From NCBI GenBank assembly GCA_000747625.2, contig JQDQ01000197.1, positions 1 through 44,567 of the forward strand: a DNA stretch of 44,567 nucleotides, in the 5' to 3' direction. The translations under genes and the position numbers were made by a program. Positions 33,178 to 40,587 of this stretch are shown here, one piece after another. The stretch is from Smithella sp. SCADC. Its GTDB lineage: Bacteria; Desulfobacterota; Syntrophia; Syntrophales; Smithellaceae. The first letter of the stretch is position 1. Each line of letters opens with the position of its first letter. The notes under the pieces are model-generated. The model saw only the letters and a program-made list of their open reading frames with translations, ran no database searches and had not been told where the DNA came from.

Positions 33178-34377
33178 ATGAAAAATGGAATTATTTCACT
33201 CGGATTGTTATTGGTCATTGCTTTTTTCGTGCTTGCGGGTTGCCAGGGGCGTCTTACTACAGTCGTTACGCACATCCCGTTAGAGCCACCGCAAAAAGAT
33301 TATTTTCGTCAATTGCCGCCGGGCGAACTGGCATTAAGAAAAATTACCGATCCCCAGCAGATTCCAGACTACACAAAGGCTTGCTCTGATCTTAACGGCT
33401 TGCAGGAAGCAATCGCCCGCAGTCTAAGCTATATGGCTAAACCGTCCAGCAAAAACTTCTATCCTTATGGCAACATTACTCACGAGCAGGCGGTAAGAAG
33501 CCTGCGGGAGCTGGAAAAACTTGTTTCTCTGAAATTGTCTCCACAGCAAATGAACAAGGTTTTGCGGGAAAAATTCGATACGTATATTTCAGTCGGTTGT
33601 GATGATCAGGGGACAGTATTGGTTACAGGATATTATACGCCGATTTTTGACGGTTCTTTTGTACGAACAGATCGTTTCAAGTATCCTTTATATAAGACGC
33701 CTGACGATCTGATAAAAGATTCCGATGGAACGATTCTGGGACAAATGCAGCCTAATGGACAGATTCACAAATATCCAAGCAGGGTGGATATACAAAAATC
33801 CAATATGCTTGCCGGTAGTGAGCTTCTGTGGCTTGGCGATCCGTTTGAAGTTTATATTGTGCATGTGCAGGGTTCAGCCAAAATACGAATGCCTGACGGA
33901 CAGACCGAAGGTATAGCCTATGCCGCTCATAACGGCTGGGATTACCAGAGTATCAGAAAAAAAATGATAGCTGACGGAAAGTTTACCGAAAAAGATATCA
34001 ACATGAAAGCTATGATTGATTATTTTAAGGCACATCCTGATGAAGTCGATATGTATGTTAATGAAAATCCCCGTTTTGTTTTCTTCAGGCCTGAAACAGG
34101 TGAACCGAGGGGTTCACTCAATGAATCGGTAACTCCATTTAGAACGATTGCCACGGATAAGTCCATTTATCCCAGAGCGATGTTTGCCTTTACCGCGGTT
34201 GATTTGGACACGCCCGTAGGATTTGCTTTGGATCAGGATACAGGCGGCGCTATCCGGGCCGCAGGCCGTTGCGATGTTTATATGGGAGTTGGTAACCGTG
34301 CCGGTGAACTGGCCGGCAAAACATACCGTGAAGGCCAACTCTATTACCTATTTATCAAACCTGATACTGAAGGGTGA
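33178..34377 (+). CDS. mltA: membrane-bound lytic murein transglycosylase A
   Basis: 399 residues from the ATG at 33178. This start gives a clean lipoprotein signal: ISLGLLLVIAFFVLAGC with lipobox LAGC. An in-frame upstream codon at 33061 would overlap the previous gene and bury the signal. MltA domain: VTGYYTPIFDGS, YIVHVQGSAKIRMPDGQT and AAHNGWDYQSIRK; then the C-terminal 3D domain with ALDQDTGGAIRAAGRCDVYM containing the catalytic Asp region. It cleaves peptidoglycan glycan strands to anhydromuropeptides at the outer membrane. Its stop is three bases before the nudix GTG start, so the two genes form an operon. Confidence 0.92.
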   Translation: MKNGIISLGLLLVIAFFVLAGCQGRLTTVVTHIPLEPPQKDYFRQLPPGELALRKITDPQQIPDYTKACSDLNGLQEAIARSLSYMAKPSSKNFYPYGNITHEQAVRSLRELEKLVSLKLSPQQMNKVLREKFDTYISVGCDDQGTVLVTGYYTPIFDGSFVRTDRFKYPLYKTPDDLIKDSDGTILGQMQPNGQIHKYPSRVDIQKSNMLAGSELLWLGDPFEVYIVHVQGSAKIRMPDGQTEGIAYAAHNGWDYQSIRKKMIADGKFTEKDINMKAMIDYFKAHPDEVDMYVNENPRFVFFRPETGEPRGSLNESVTPFRTIATDKSIYPRAMFAFTAVDLDTPVGFALDQDTGGAIRAAGRCDVYMGVGNRAGELAGKTYREGQLYYLFIKPDTEG

Positions 34378-34380
34378 AAG

Positions 34381-34857
34381 GTGACAAGTAAAGCGAAAAA
34401 AACAAGTGCTGGAATTCTGCTGTATCGTGCATTAGATGATGGTTCGGAAGTTTTTCTTGTTCATCCCGGCGGACCTTATTGGGAGAAAAAAGATGATGGA
34501 GCATGGTCCGTTCCCAAAGGAGAATTCGAAGAGGGAGAAGATCCTTTGGAAGCAGCGAAGCGTGAATTTCGCGAAGAAACCGGTTCTGATATCACTGGCG
34601 AGTTTATAGAATTATCACCACTAAAGCAGCCCAGTGGAAAAATAGTTTATGTTTGGGCGGTTGAAGGAAATATTGATGCAACATCAATAAGGAGTAATAT
34701 GTTTACGATGGAATGGCCGCCGCGCTCAGGAAAAGAACAGGCATTTCCGGAAGTGGATAAAGGCGGCTGGTTTACAATTTCGCAGGCGCACGAAAAGTTG
34801 TTGGTAGGTCAACGCGGTTTTTTGGAACAACTTCAAAAGTATTTGGGAATGGATTAA
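34381..34857 (+). CDS. Nudix hydrolase
   Basis: 158 residues, GTG start with GGGTGAAAG upstream. The Nudix box GEFEEGEDPLEAAKREFREE with TG follows the GX5EX7REUXEEXG pattern (residues 47-68). Substrate-side features SAGILLYRALDDGSEVFLVH and GGPYWEKKDDGAWSVPKGEF resemble small NTP or dinucleoside polyphosphate pyrophosphohydrolases. A house-cleaning role on nucleoside diphosphate derivatives is likely, with the exact substrate unknown. Coupled to mltA by a three-base gap; converges on uup. Confidence 0.9.
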   Translation: MTSKAKKTSAGILLYRALDDGSEVFLVHPGGPYWEKKDDGAWSVPKGEFEEGEDPLEAAKREFREETGSDITGEFIELSPLKQPSGKIVYVWAVEGNIDATSIRSNMFTMEWPPRSGKEQAFPEVDKGGWFTISQAHEKLLVGQRGFLEQLQKYLGMD

Positions 34858-34869
34858 ATAAAATATTGC

Positions 34870-34892
34870 CGAGTCCGACATGCCGGGACTCG
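34870..34892. terminator. hairpin between convergent nudix and uup genes
   Basis: CGAGTCC (34870-34876), nine-base loop, GGACTCG (34886-34892), followed by TTCTT on the plus strand. It sits in the 38-base gap between converging genes, so it probably ends both transcripts. Moderate strength. Confidence 0.45.
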
Positions 34893-34895
34893 TTC

Positions 34896-36683
34896 TTAGC
34901 GGGCGTCACTGAGGTATTCCCAGCGGTGGTAAAATTTATCCAGGGCTTCTTTATCTGCTGCAATTTCTTCTGTTAATTTATGGAGTAAAATATAGTCACT
35001 GAAGTTTTTAGGGTCGGCCAATTGTGCTTCCAGTAATTTGATTTTATCGTGTAAAATTTCAATTTGTTTTTCTACTTCCCGCAGTTCCAGTTTTTCTTTA
35101 TAGCTCAGTTTTGTTTTTTCTTTTTTAGGTCCTTTATCTTTATCTGTTTTGCGGGCATCGGCGGCATTTTCTTTTTTGTTTGTTTTTAAACTTTCTTCCC
35201 ATTGTTCGTAGTCGGCAAAAAGTTCCGCCTGGGCATCAGTTGTGAAACCGATAAACAAACCGCATACTCTGGAAATCATGTAGCGATCATGCGAAACTAT
35301 CACCAGCAAACCGCCAAATTCCAGAAGATTTTCTTCGAGTGTTTCGATTGTTCTTATATCCAGATCATTGGTCGGTTCGTCCAAAAGTAAGATATCCGCG
35401 GGTTGAAGCATAAGTTTAGCAATTAATATTCTGGCCTGTTCTCCACCGGATAGCGATGCAATGGTTGAGTTGATCTGCTCAGTTGAAAAACCGAACCGTT
35501 TTATCCATGAAACCAGATGAACTGATCTGTCTTTAAATATTACGGTGTCATTGCCGTCGGCTAAAAATTGTTTGATGGTTTTTTGTTGCTGCAGCGATTC
35601 TCTGGCCTGGTCAAAATAAACTATTTTTAAATTGTCGGCATGCTCCACGCTGCCTGCATCAGGTTCAATTTGTTTGCTGAGCAATTTTAGCAGGGTCGTT
35701 TTACCAACGCCGTTTCCTCCGAGCAATCCGATACGTAAACCGGTTGTAAAATTGACGGTGAAGTTTTTCAAAATATGTTTATCGCCGAATGATTTGCCGA
35801 TGTTTTTGATTTTAACCAGCACTTTGGTTTTTCTGTTGGAGGCACTGAATTCTATTTCGGTTCTGGATGTTTGCTTTTTCTCTTTTAAATCCGCCAGGTC
35901 TTTTATTAAGTTATGAGCTTCGTCTATTCTGTATTTCGCTTTTGTCCTGCGGGCTTTCGGGCCTCTTCTTAACCACTCTATTTCCGCCCGTACTTTGTTG
36001 GACATTACGGCTTCGAGTTTGTTTTGTTGTTCAATATAGAGCAGGCGTTTTTCTAAGAAATCATCATATCTGCCTTCGGATTGAAAAATATTGCCTTCGT
36101 ATCGTTTGTTTATTTCCATAATTCTGTTGGCGCATCGCTCCAGTAAAAATCTGTCGTGACTGACCATTACCCACGTAAACCTGGCGGAACTTAAAAAATT
36201 TTCCAGCCAGGCCAGTGCCTGATGATCCAAGTGGTTTGTCGGCTCGTCTAAAATTAATAGTTCCGGTTCATTAATTATCCCGCAGGCAATATCCAGCCGC
36301 TTTGTCCAGCCGCCGGAAAGTGTGTTGACTTTTACGGTATGATCATCAAAACCAACGATACTTAAAGCTTTTGCTGTTTTTACGTCGGCATTTTTAAAAT
36401 CGGTGGTAGCCCTGCCGGCAACAATATCCCACACAGTGGCGAAAGCCTCGTAATTACTGACTTGAGGTATATAGGCTGTTTTCAGGTTTTTTCTGATGGC
36501 GATATTGCCTGCATCGGCGCTTTCGAGGTTCACCATTATTTTGGTCAACGTGGTTTTTCCCGTTCCGTTATCACCGATGATTCCTATCCTGTCGCCTTCG
36601 TTAACGGTCAGGCAAAAGTCTGTAAAAAGAGCTTTGGTTCCAAATGATTTACTGATTTTGTCGAGATTCAATAATACGGCCAT
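34896..36683 (-). CDS. uup: ABC-F ATPase, Uup-like
   Basis: 595 residues with two ABC domains and no membrane segment. Domain 1: Walker A GDNGTGKTT (37-45), signature LSGGWTKR, Walker B ELLILDEPTNHLD. Linker with EIEWLRRGPKARRTKAKYRI, characteristic of the ABC-F interdomain helices. Domain 2: Walker A GGNGVGKTT, signature LSGGEQAR, Walker B DILLLDEPTNDLD. A C-terminal coiled coil (KLELREVEKQIEILHDKIKL) typical of Uup follows. Uup-type proteins act on ribosomes and affect precise excision of transposons in E. coli. Alone on the minus strand. Confidence 0.92.
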   Translation of the reverse strand: MAVLLNLDKISKSFGTKALFTDFCLTVNEGDRIGIIGDNGTGKTTLTKIMVNLESADAGNIAIRKNLKTAYIPQVSNYEAFATVWDIVAGRATTDFKNADVKTAKALSIVGFDDHTVKVNTLSGGWTKRLDIACGIINEPELLILDEPTNHLDHQALAWLENFLSSARFTWVMVSHDRFLLERCANRIMEINKRYEGNIFQSEGRYDDFLEKRLLYIEQQNKLEAVMSNKVRAEIEWLRRGPKARRTKAKYRIDEAHNLIKDLADLKEKKQTSRTEIEFSASNRKTKVLVKIKNIGKSFGDKHILKNFTVNFTTGLRIGLLGGNGVGKTTLLKLLSKQIEPDAGSVEHADNLKIVYFDQARESLQQQKTIKQFLADGNDTVIFKDRSVHLVSWIKRFGFSTEQINSTIASLSGGEQARILIAKLMLQPADILLLDEPTNDLDIRTIETLEENLLEFGGLLVIVSHDRYMISRVCGLFIGFTTDAQAELFADYEQWEESLKTNKKENAADARKTDKDKGPKKEKTKLSYKEKLELREVEKQIEILHDKIKLLEAQLADPKNFSDYILLHKLTEEIAADKEALDKFYHRWEYLSDAR

Positions 36684-36767
36684 GCGCGGGACTATATATT
36701 ACCTTCGGAAGAAATTAAAGGGAAGATTTGAAGGTTAGACGGGTTGGAGGATTTGAAAATAGTTTGA

Positions 36768-36796
36768 TTGACATTCAAGGCTGAAATTCTTATAGT
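36768..36796 (+). promoter_or_regulatory. sigma70 promoter with a long structured leader
   Basis: TTGACA (36768-36773), 17-base spacer, TATAGT (36791-36796). The 155-base leader to the ATG at 36958 contains a repeat hairpin (36838-36865) and a 10-bp perfect stem CAAGTTTCAG/CTGAAACTTG (36903-36934), then AAGGAGG at 36944-36950. Confidence 0.55.
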
Positions 36797-36837
36797 TCAA
36801 CTTCTGTTGGAATTACCGGACAGAGAGGTGTTTAATA

Positions 36838-36865
36838 TCCCGCGGCACTGTGTGCCTGGGATAAT
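36838..36865. repeat. 28-bp hairpin repeat, copy 2 (inverted)
   Basis: Complement of 20341-20368 with two differences; keeps the stem GGCAC/GTGCC. Here it lies in the leader of the membrane-protein gene at 36958. Confidence 0.6.
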
Positions 36866-36957
36866 TCCCCAATAGCCTTTGGCTAATGGATAATTCGACT
36901 AACAAGTTTCAGTGTGCTACGCTTCTGAAACTTGGGACTCAATAAGGAGGATGGAAA

Positions 36958-37587
36958 ATGACTGCTGCAAGCGCTCAAGCATTAAGTGTTTTAAGAAGCA
37001 CTGAAAACCTGCAATGGTACATCATACCGTTGATGGTGTCCGTCGTGTACATCTACTTTGTTGAAATCGAGAAGAAAAACTGGAGTCCGGTTTTGCTGGG
37101 GCTGGCGTTTTGGGCAACCGAGTTTATCTGGGAGATATTCAACGCGCTGCTGTTATACATTACAGATTACGCGCCCCTGTGGACAACGCCGGGTAAATCA
37201 TCTTTTGTCATCTACGCGGGCCTGAACATCGAAATATCCTTCTTCTTCGCTGTTTACGGCTTGATGGTCTTAAAAATTCTGCCGGAAGATAAAAATATGA
37301 AAATCATGGGCATTCCCAACCGGTTATTCATCCCCACGATCCTGGGTCTTGCCGGCGTATTTGTCGAGGTGCTTTTAAACAAAAGCAACATGCTGATATG
37401 GGCCTATAAATACTGGAACTGGCCTAACATTTATTTCATTGTTGTTGCCTACTGTGTCCCATTGCTGGTGCTTGTCTGGCTGCATGATAATCTGACGTTG
37501 CGGGCGAAAAAGATCGGCGTGGTGCTTATGCCTGTCCTTGCAATCACGTGTCATATTGTGTTTGCAACAATACTCGGGTGGGTTTGA
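36958..37587 (+). CDS. multipass membrane protein of unknown function
   Basis: 209 residues with about six hydrophobic segments, including IIPLMVSVVYIYFV, VLLGLAFWATEFIWEIFNAL, ISFFFAVYGLMVLKIL, IYFIVVAYCVPLLVLVWL and a C-terminal segment ending ATILGWV. Rich in Trp and Tyr; conserved-looking polar residues lie within the membrane (TEFIWEIFN, EISFF). No family recognised. A strong AAGGAGG seven bases before the ATG and an upstream promoter suggest good expression. It lies 1.4 kb before the MerB-like selenoprotein gene in the same direction, separated by an IS5 insertion, so it may once have been in the same operon as a transporter. That link is inference. Confidence 0.6.
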   Translation: MTAASAQALSVLRSTENLQWYIIPLMVSVVYIYFVEIEKKNWSPVLLGLAFWATEFIWEIFNALLLYITDYAPLWTTPGKSSFVIYAGLNIEISFFFAVYGLMVLKILPEDKNMKIMGIPNRLFIPTILGLAGVFVEVLLNKSNMLIWAYKYWNWPNIYFIVVAYCVPLLVLVWLHDNLTLRAKKIGVVLMPVLAITCHIVFATILGWV

Positions 37588-37627
37588 GAAAGCAATTAAG
37601 TTTTAAATTTTAAGTAGCTAAGTAGCC

Positions 37628-38957
37628 GTCCCTGAAAAGGTCATTTTTTCTAAAAAGCATGAACGTGGAGCAGTTGAAAATATTTTTCGTTCATATATTG
37701 ACCTGTAAATTGAGCCGAATGTTGAAAATGGTTTTCCAAAAGCCATCGAAAAAAAGACAAAAAGAAAGCTCTGAGGAGCTTTCTCAGGTTGAAACCACAA
37801 CCGGACAGAATCGCGTTGATGCGGTCACCGTCTTTCCCCTGAAGATGATTCCGTTCTAATCGATTGTCTGTTTTCAAGTGACCAAAGATCGGCTCAATGG
37901 CTGACCGCCGCGCATACCATTGCCAGAGACTGGCTTTCATGCTCTTTTTCTTCTTTCCGGATAAGTGAACTTCTGTGTCCGTAATCTCTTTGGCCACGCC
38001 ACGGTAACCCCGGTCACAGTAAGCGTGCAGCGGCTGCCAGCCGGTGTTGTCTTTCACTTGCATGAGTGAATCTTTCAGTGTATGTCCGTCATAGGGATTG
38101 CCTTGAACGGCATCAATCGCTAATATCCAATTGTCCCTGGAACTGCTGACCATCGCCACCTTGCAGCCCAATTCATATTTCTTGTGAACTTTGCCCCGGG
38201 CAATACATTCCACCTCCGGAGCGTGAACACTGTAAACTTTATTTGTATCGTTTCTTTTCTGTTGGAAGATGTCACAGGCCCTGGAGAGAATTGGGGCTAA
38301 ACGCCCTTCCGGGTTGGAACACTTGCGTTAATATCCCGAATGACGCAACCCAACATGGTCTTGAGTCTCTTCGTTTCTTTCTTTGCCCGATTATGCTGAC
38401 CTGCGCTGGCATAGCGCCCTTGCTTAAGAAACACTTTCTGGCCTGTTTGTTCGTAACTCCTCCGTAAATTGATATCCATCTTCTTTGCGGCCTTAACAAG
38501 AACCCGGCGCACTTTATGGTAAAGTCTTGCGTCCGTGGGAAAAGCAATCGCTTTCTCCTGAACCGTTGTATCCACGTTCACTCTTTCCACATGTCTCTCG
38601 GTCAATAGATTTTTCTCTTTTGCCGTGTCGATGGCCACCAATAATGAGCTTTCAATCTTATCCGGCCCCAAACGTTTGCGCCATCGCGTCATGGATGACG
38701 GATCTATCGGCAAGGCATGCTGGAATCGCTTGTATCCGCTTGATCTTATTGGCCAGCATAGACAAAGGATGTCTTCTGTTTGAGCTTGTTCCAAATCGGA
38801 TCTGAACAAATCCCCATGGGACTCTTCAAAGCTGTTGTCTTTCGGTCGCATAAATTTGCCGGTTTTTAGCTCCTTTTCTGATATTTCCGGTATCTACAGC
38901 ACGTATCATTTAACAAATAAAGCAATTATATCAATATGTTATGAATGTTTCAGGGAC
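37628..38957 (-). mobile_element. IS5-family insertion sequence, transposase frameshifted
   Basis: About 1.33 kb with terminal inverted repeats GTCCCTGAAA (37628-37637) and TTTCAGGGAC (38948-38957), extending by one further base pair each side. It contains one minus-strand transposase gene in two frames. No clear target duplication is seen. It separates the membrane-protein gene at 36958 from the selenoprotein gene, whose ATG is 41 bases from the element end. Confidence 0.8.
37650..38851 (-). pseudogene. IS5-family (IS1478-like) DDE transposase with a frameshift
   Basis: The N-terminal frame (38851-38297) has the IS5 pattern DPSSMTRWRKRLGPDKIESS, NVDTTVQEKAIAFPTDARLY with the first catalytic Asp, and an Arg/Lys-rich segment. 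It ends in a stop after RDINASVPTRKGV. The rest continues in the -1 frame (NPEGRLAPILSRACDIFQQK, then VYSVHAPEVECIARGKVHKK), with second Asp in YCDRGYRG and Glu in RRSAIEPIFGHLK, ending at 37650. One base is missing near 38310-38335. Together about 400 residues, the family's normal size. Confidence 0.8.
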
Positions 38958-38997
38958 GACTAATTAAAGATATCTCCAATTAATGAGGGAGGTTGTG

Positions 38998-39747
38998 ATG
39001 ACCAATAAAGTATTGCCGGGTGTTGGAAAAAATGTTGTTCCTGTTCCATTCTGGTTGTGCAAAGGGGGATTCCAGATTGCCGGGATGACGATGCGAACAA
39101 TTTTCCCCATGATTTTTTCTGAAGAACACTTCCAGGTCAGGAAATTTCTATTCATGGAACTTATTCGTCTGCAGAAACCAATCTCACCTGCTTATATCAC
39201 TGAAAAACTGAACATGTCCATTGATAAGGTTCAGTCTATTCTGAAGGCGATTGCCAAAAATCAGATATGGATTATAAGGAATGAACAGGGTAACGTCACC
39301 TGGACTTATCCTGTTACCGTGGAAGAAACAAAATTCAAAATAACTTATAGTACCGGTGAGCAGGTCTGGGGCCCTTGAGGGGCGGACTCCATTGGAGAGC
39401 CCTTCGTGAAAGGGCAATTAACCGGCCAGCCATGCAGTATGACTTTGGAAACAAAATGTGCCAATTCGTTACACCCGATCCGCATGGAAATAGATAGTTC
39501 TTTGAACTATCGTATGCTGGATGGCGGCGCTCCGCCAATTCTTTTTTTCCCGATGGTTACATTACGCGCATATCTTCAGGGAACAAGGGAGAGATTTTGA
39601 CCGCTGTGCGTGTTCTTCCGGTCGGAAGACGATGCCAGGAAATACCGGAAAAATAATAAAACCGTCATGGGGCTTTATTTCCGCATGGGCACAAGCATTG
39701 AACTTGTAATAAGTATTTTTTTCAAAGCTCTTTATCTGATTGAGTAA
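38998..39747 (+). CDS. MerB-like organometal lyase with two selenocysteines (SaoL-like)
   Basis: Read through two in-frame UGA codons (39376-39378 and 39598-39600) the frame gives 249 residues to a UAA at 39745. GAGGGAGG five bases upstream sets the start. The N-terminus ends in a winged helix; then EETKFKITYSTGEQVWGP-U127-GADSIGEPF aligns with MerB ...RLYAWCALDT, placing Sec at Cys96 and Asp130 at Asp99. LETKCANSLHPIRMEI aligns with the MerB SHCAATG region, and RERF-U201-PLCVFFRSEDDA aligns with QSFCCHVHFFAS, placing Sec at Cys158/159. Each UGA is followed by a SECIS-like hairpin. MerB cleaves carbon-mercury bonds; selenols should bind soft metals more strongly. I recall an NCBI family SaoL with this description. 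Standard gene callers would report only the first 126 residues. Confidence 0.85.
39399..39415 (+). promoter_or_regulatory. bacterial SECIS-like hairpin for UGA127
   Basis: Six-bp perfect stem GCCCTT (39399-39404)/AAGGGC (39410-39415) with loop CGUGA, G in the second loop position. The loop begins 26 bases after the UGA at 39376-39378, inside the range usual for bacterial SECIS elements. Confidence 0.65.
39612..39630 (+). promoter_or_regulatory. bacterial SECIS-like hairpin for UGA201
   Basis: G39612-C39630, bulged U39613, U39614-A39629, then CUUCC/GGAAG around the tetraloop GGUC (39620-39623). The loop begins 19 bases after the UGA at 39598-39600. The E. coli fdhF SECIS also has a bulged U and a GGUC loop, 18 bases after its UGA. 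This is a strong match. Confidence 0.75.
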
Positions 39748-39777
39748 GAAATTAATAGACGAAAGGAGTAAGCAAAA

Positions 39778-40248
39778 ATGAAAATAAAAAAAACATTTTT
39801 TGCTGTAGTGTTTATAGAGAACGGTTGCAATGACAGCGTGGACCGGATCTGCCGCCGGACATATTGGAAGTATTCTGGACATGACATATGCTTATGACGA
39901 AAATACGATCTACTGGCCAAACGCAACACCGTTTAAATTGACGTCGGAATTCCATGGAATGACCGGAAAAGGTTACTGGTATGCGGCCAACTTTTATGCC
40001 GCGTCGGAACACGGCGGCACACAATTTTATCCCGATCCAAAGAATGTTTTAGGAACCGACAAGAAAGGTCTGCCGGCGCTTCCTGAATTGAGTTTCCCGG
40101 CGTTTTCCCGGGAATCGGCGGAGTTTCTTACGAAACAACGAAATATCAAAGGGATTGCCTTGACACACCAAGCATTGATTATGGCAAGTCAACTGAATTT
40201 TTACCCAGCGCCTTGTGTCCCAGCGCCGTAACCACAGAGGAATCCACT
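39778..40248 (+). pseudogene. cyclase-family (kynurenine formamidase-like) protein, internally deleted and frameshifted
   Basis: GAAAGGAG precedes an ATG at 39778 that starts a signal-peptide-like MKIKKTFFAVVF, but a frame change near 39810-39830 is needed to reach GSILDMTYAYDENTIYWPNA. YAASEHGGTQFYPDPKNVLG joins two family segments that normally lie about 75 residues apart, so the HxGTHxDxPxH metal site is deleted. NIKGIAL then shifts by -1 near 40160, where DTPSIDYGKSTEFL is found. The C-terminus is lost. A secreted or periplasmic cyclase remnant directly downstream of the selenoprotein gene. Confidence 0.7.
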
Positions 40249-40260
40249 CCTCCGGATACT

Positions 40261-40505
40261 ATGCAGCCTATTAAAATAATGCCTTGTCTGGATATGAAAA
40301 ACGGAAAACTTGTCAGGAGATGGGCGCAGGTGTTATTCTGCCCACAAGCATGGACGGTGACGGCACCAAAGCCGGTTATGATATTCCTTTCACCAAAGCA
40401 ATTTCCGCAGCCGTCACCCTGCCGGTTGTGGCCTCCGGCGGCGCGGGCAAGCTGGAAGATTTTTACGAGGCGGTTGTTGAAGGCGGCGCAACGATACTCA
40501 AATAA
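40261..40505 (+). pseudogene. hisF: HisF-like fragment with an internal deletion
   Basis: [18 protein letters not shown] is the start of a HisF-type TIM barrel. It is joined, with a frame change near 40310, to [20 protein letters not shown] and [20 protein letters not shown], which is the C-terminal half with the second phosphate-binding GG. Roughly 140-150 residues between them are missing, and the end is cut at GGATILK. It cannot be an active imidazole glycerol phosphate synthase. No other his gene is nearby. Confidence 0.7.
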
Positions 40506-40587
40506 CCATTGACACGCAGCCGATACTCTCTTATCTTTCTAAGCTAAAGTAAAAAATCTCATCAAATATAACCTTAGGAGCAGACAT

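Noticed and set aside
38998-39378. A 126-residue protein ending at the first UGA of the MerB-like frame
   Set aside because: It would lose all catalytic residues, while the same frame continues with family-like sequence to a UAA and has SECIS-like hairpins after both UGAs.
39379-39402. The closer GGGC/GCCC plus CTCC/GGAG fold right after UGA127 as the SECIS
   Set aside because: It has a large internal loop and a triloop AUU without G; the stem at 39399-39415 fits the known rules better.
38998-39747. UGA read as tryptophan by an altered genetic code
   Set aside because: Many intact genes here end at UGA in the correct place (hsdS, mltA, the histidine kinase), so UGA is a normal stop.
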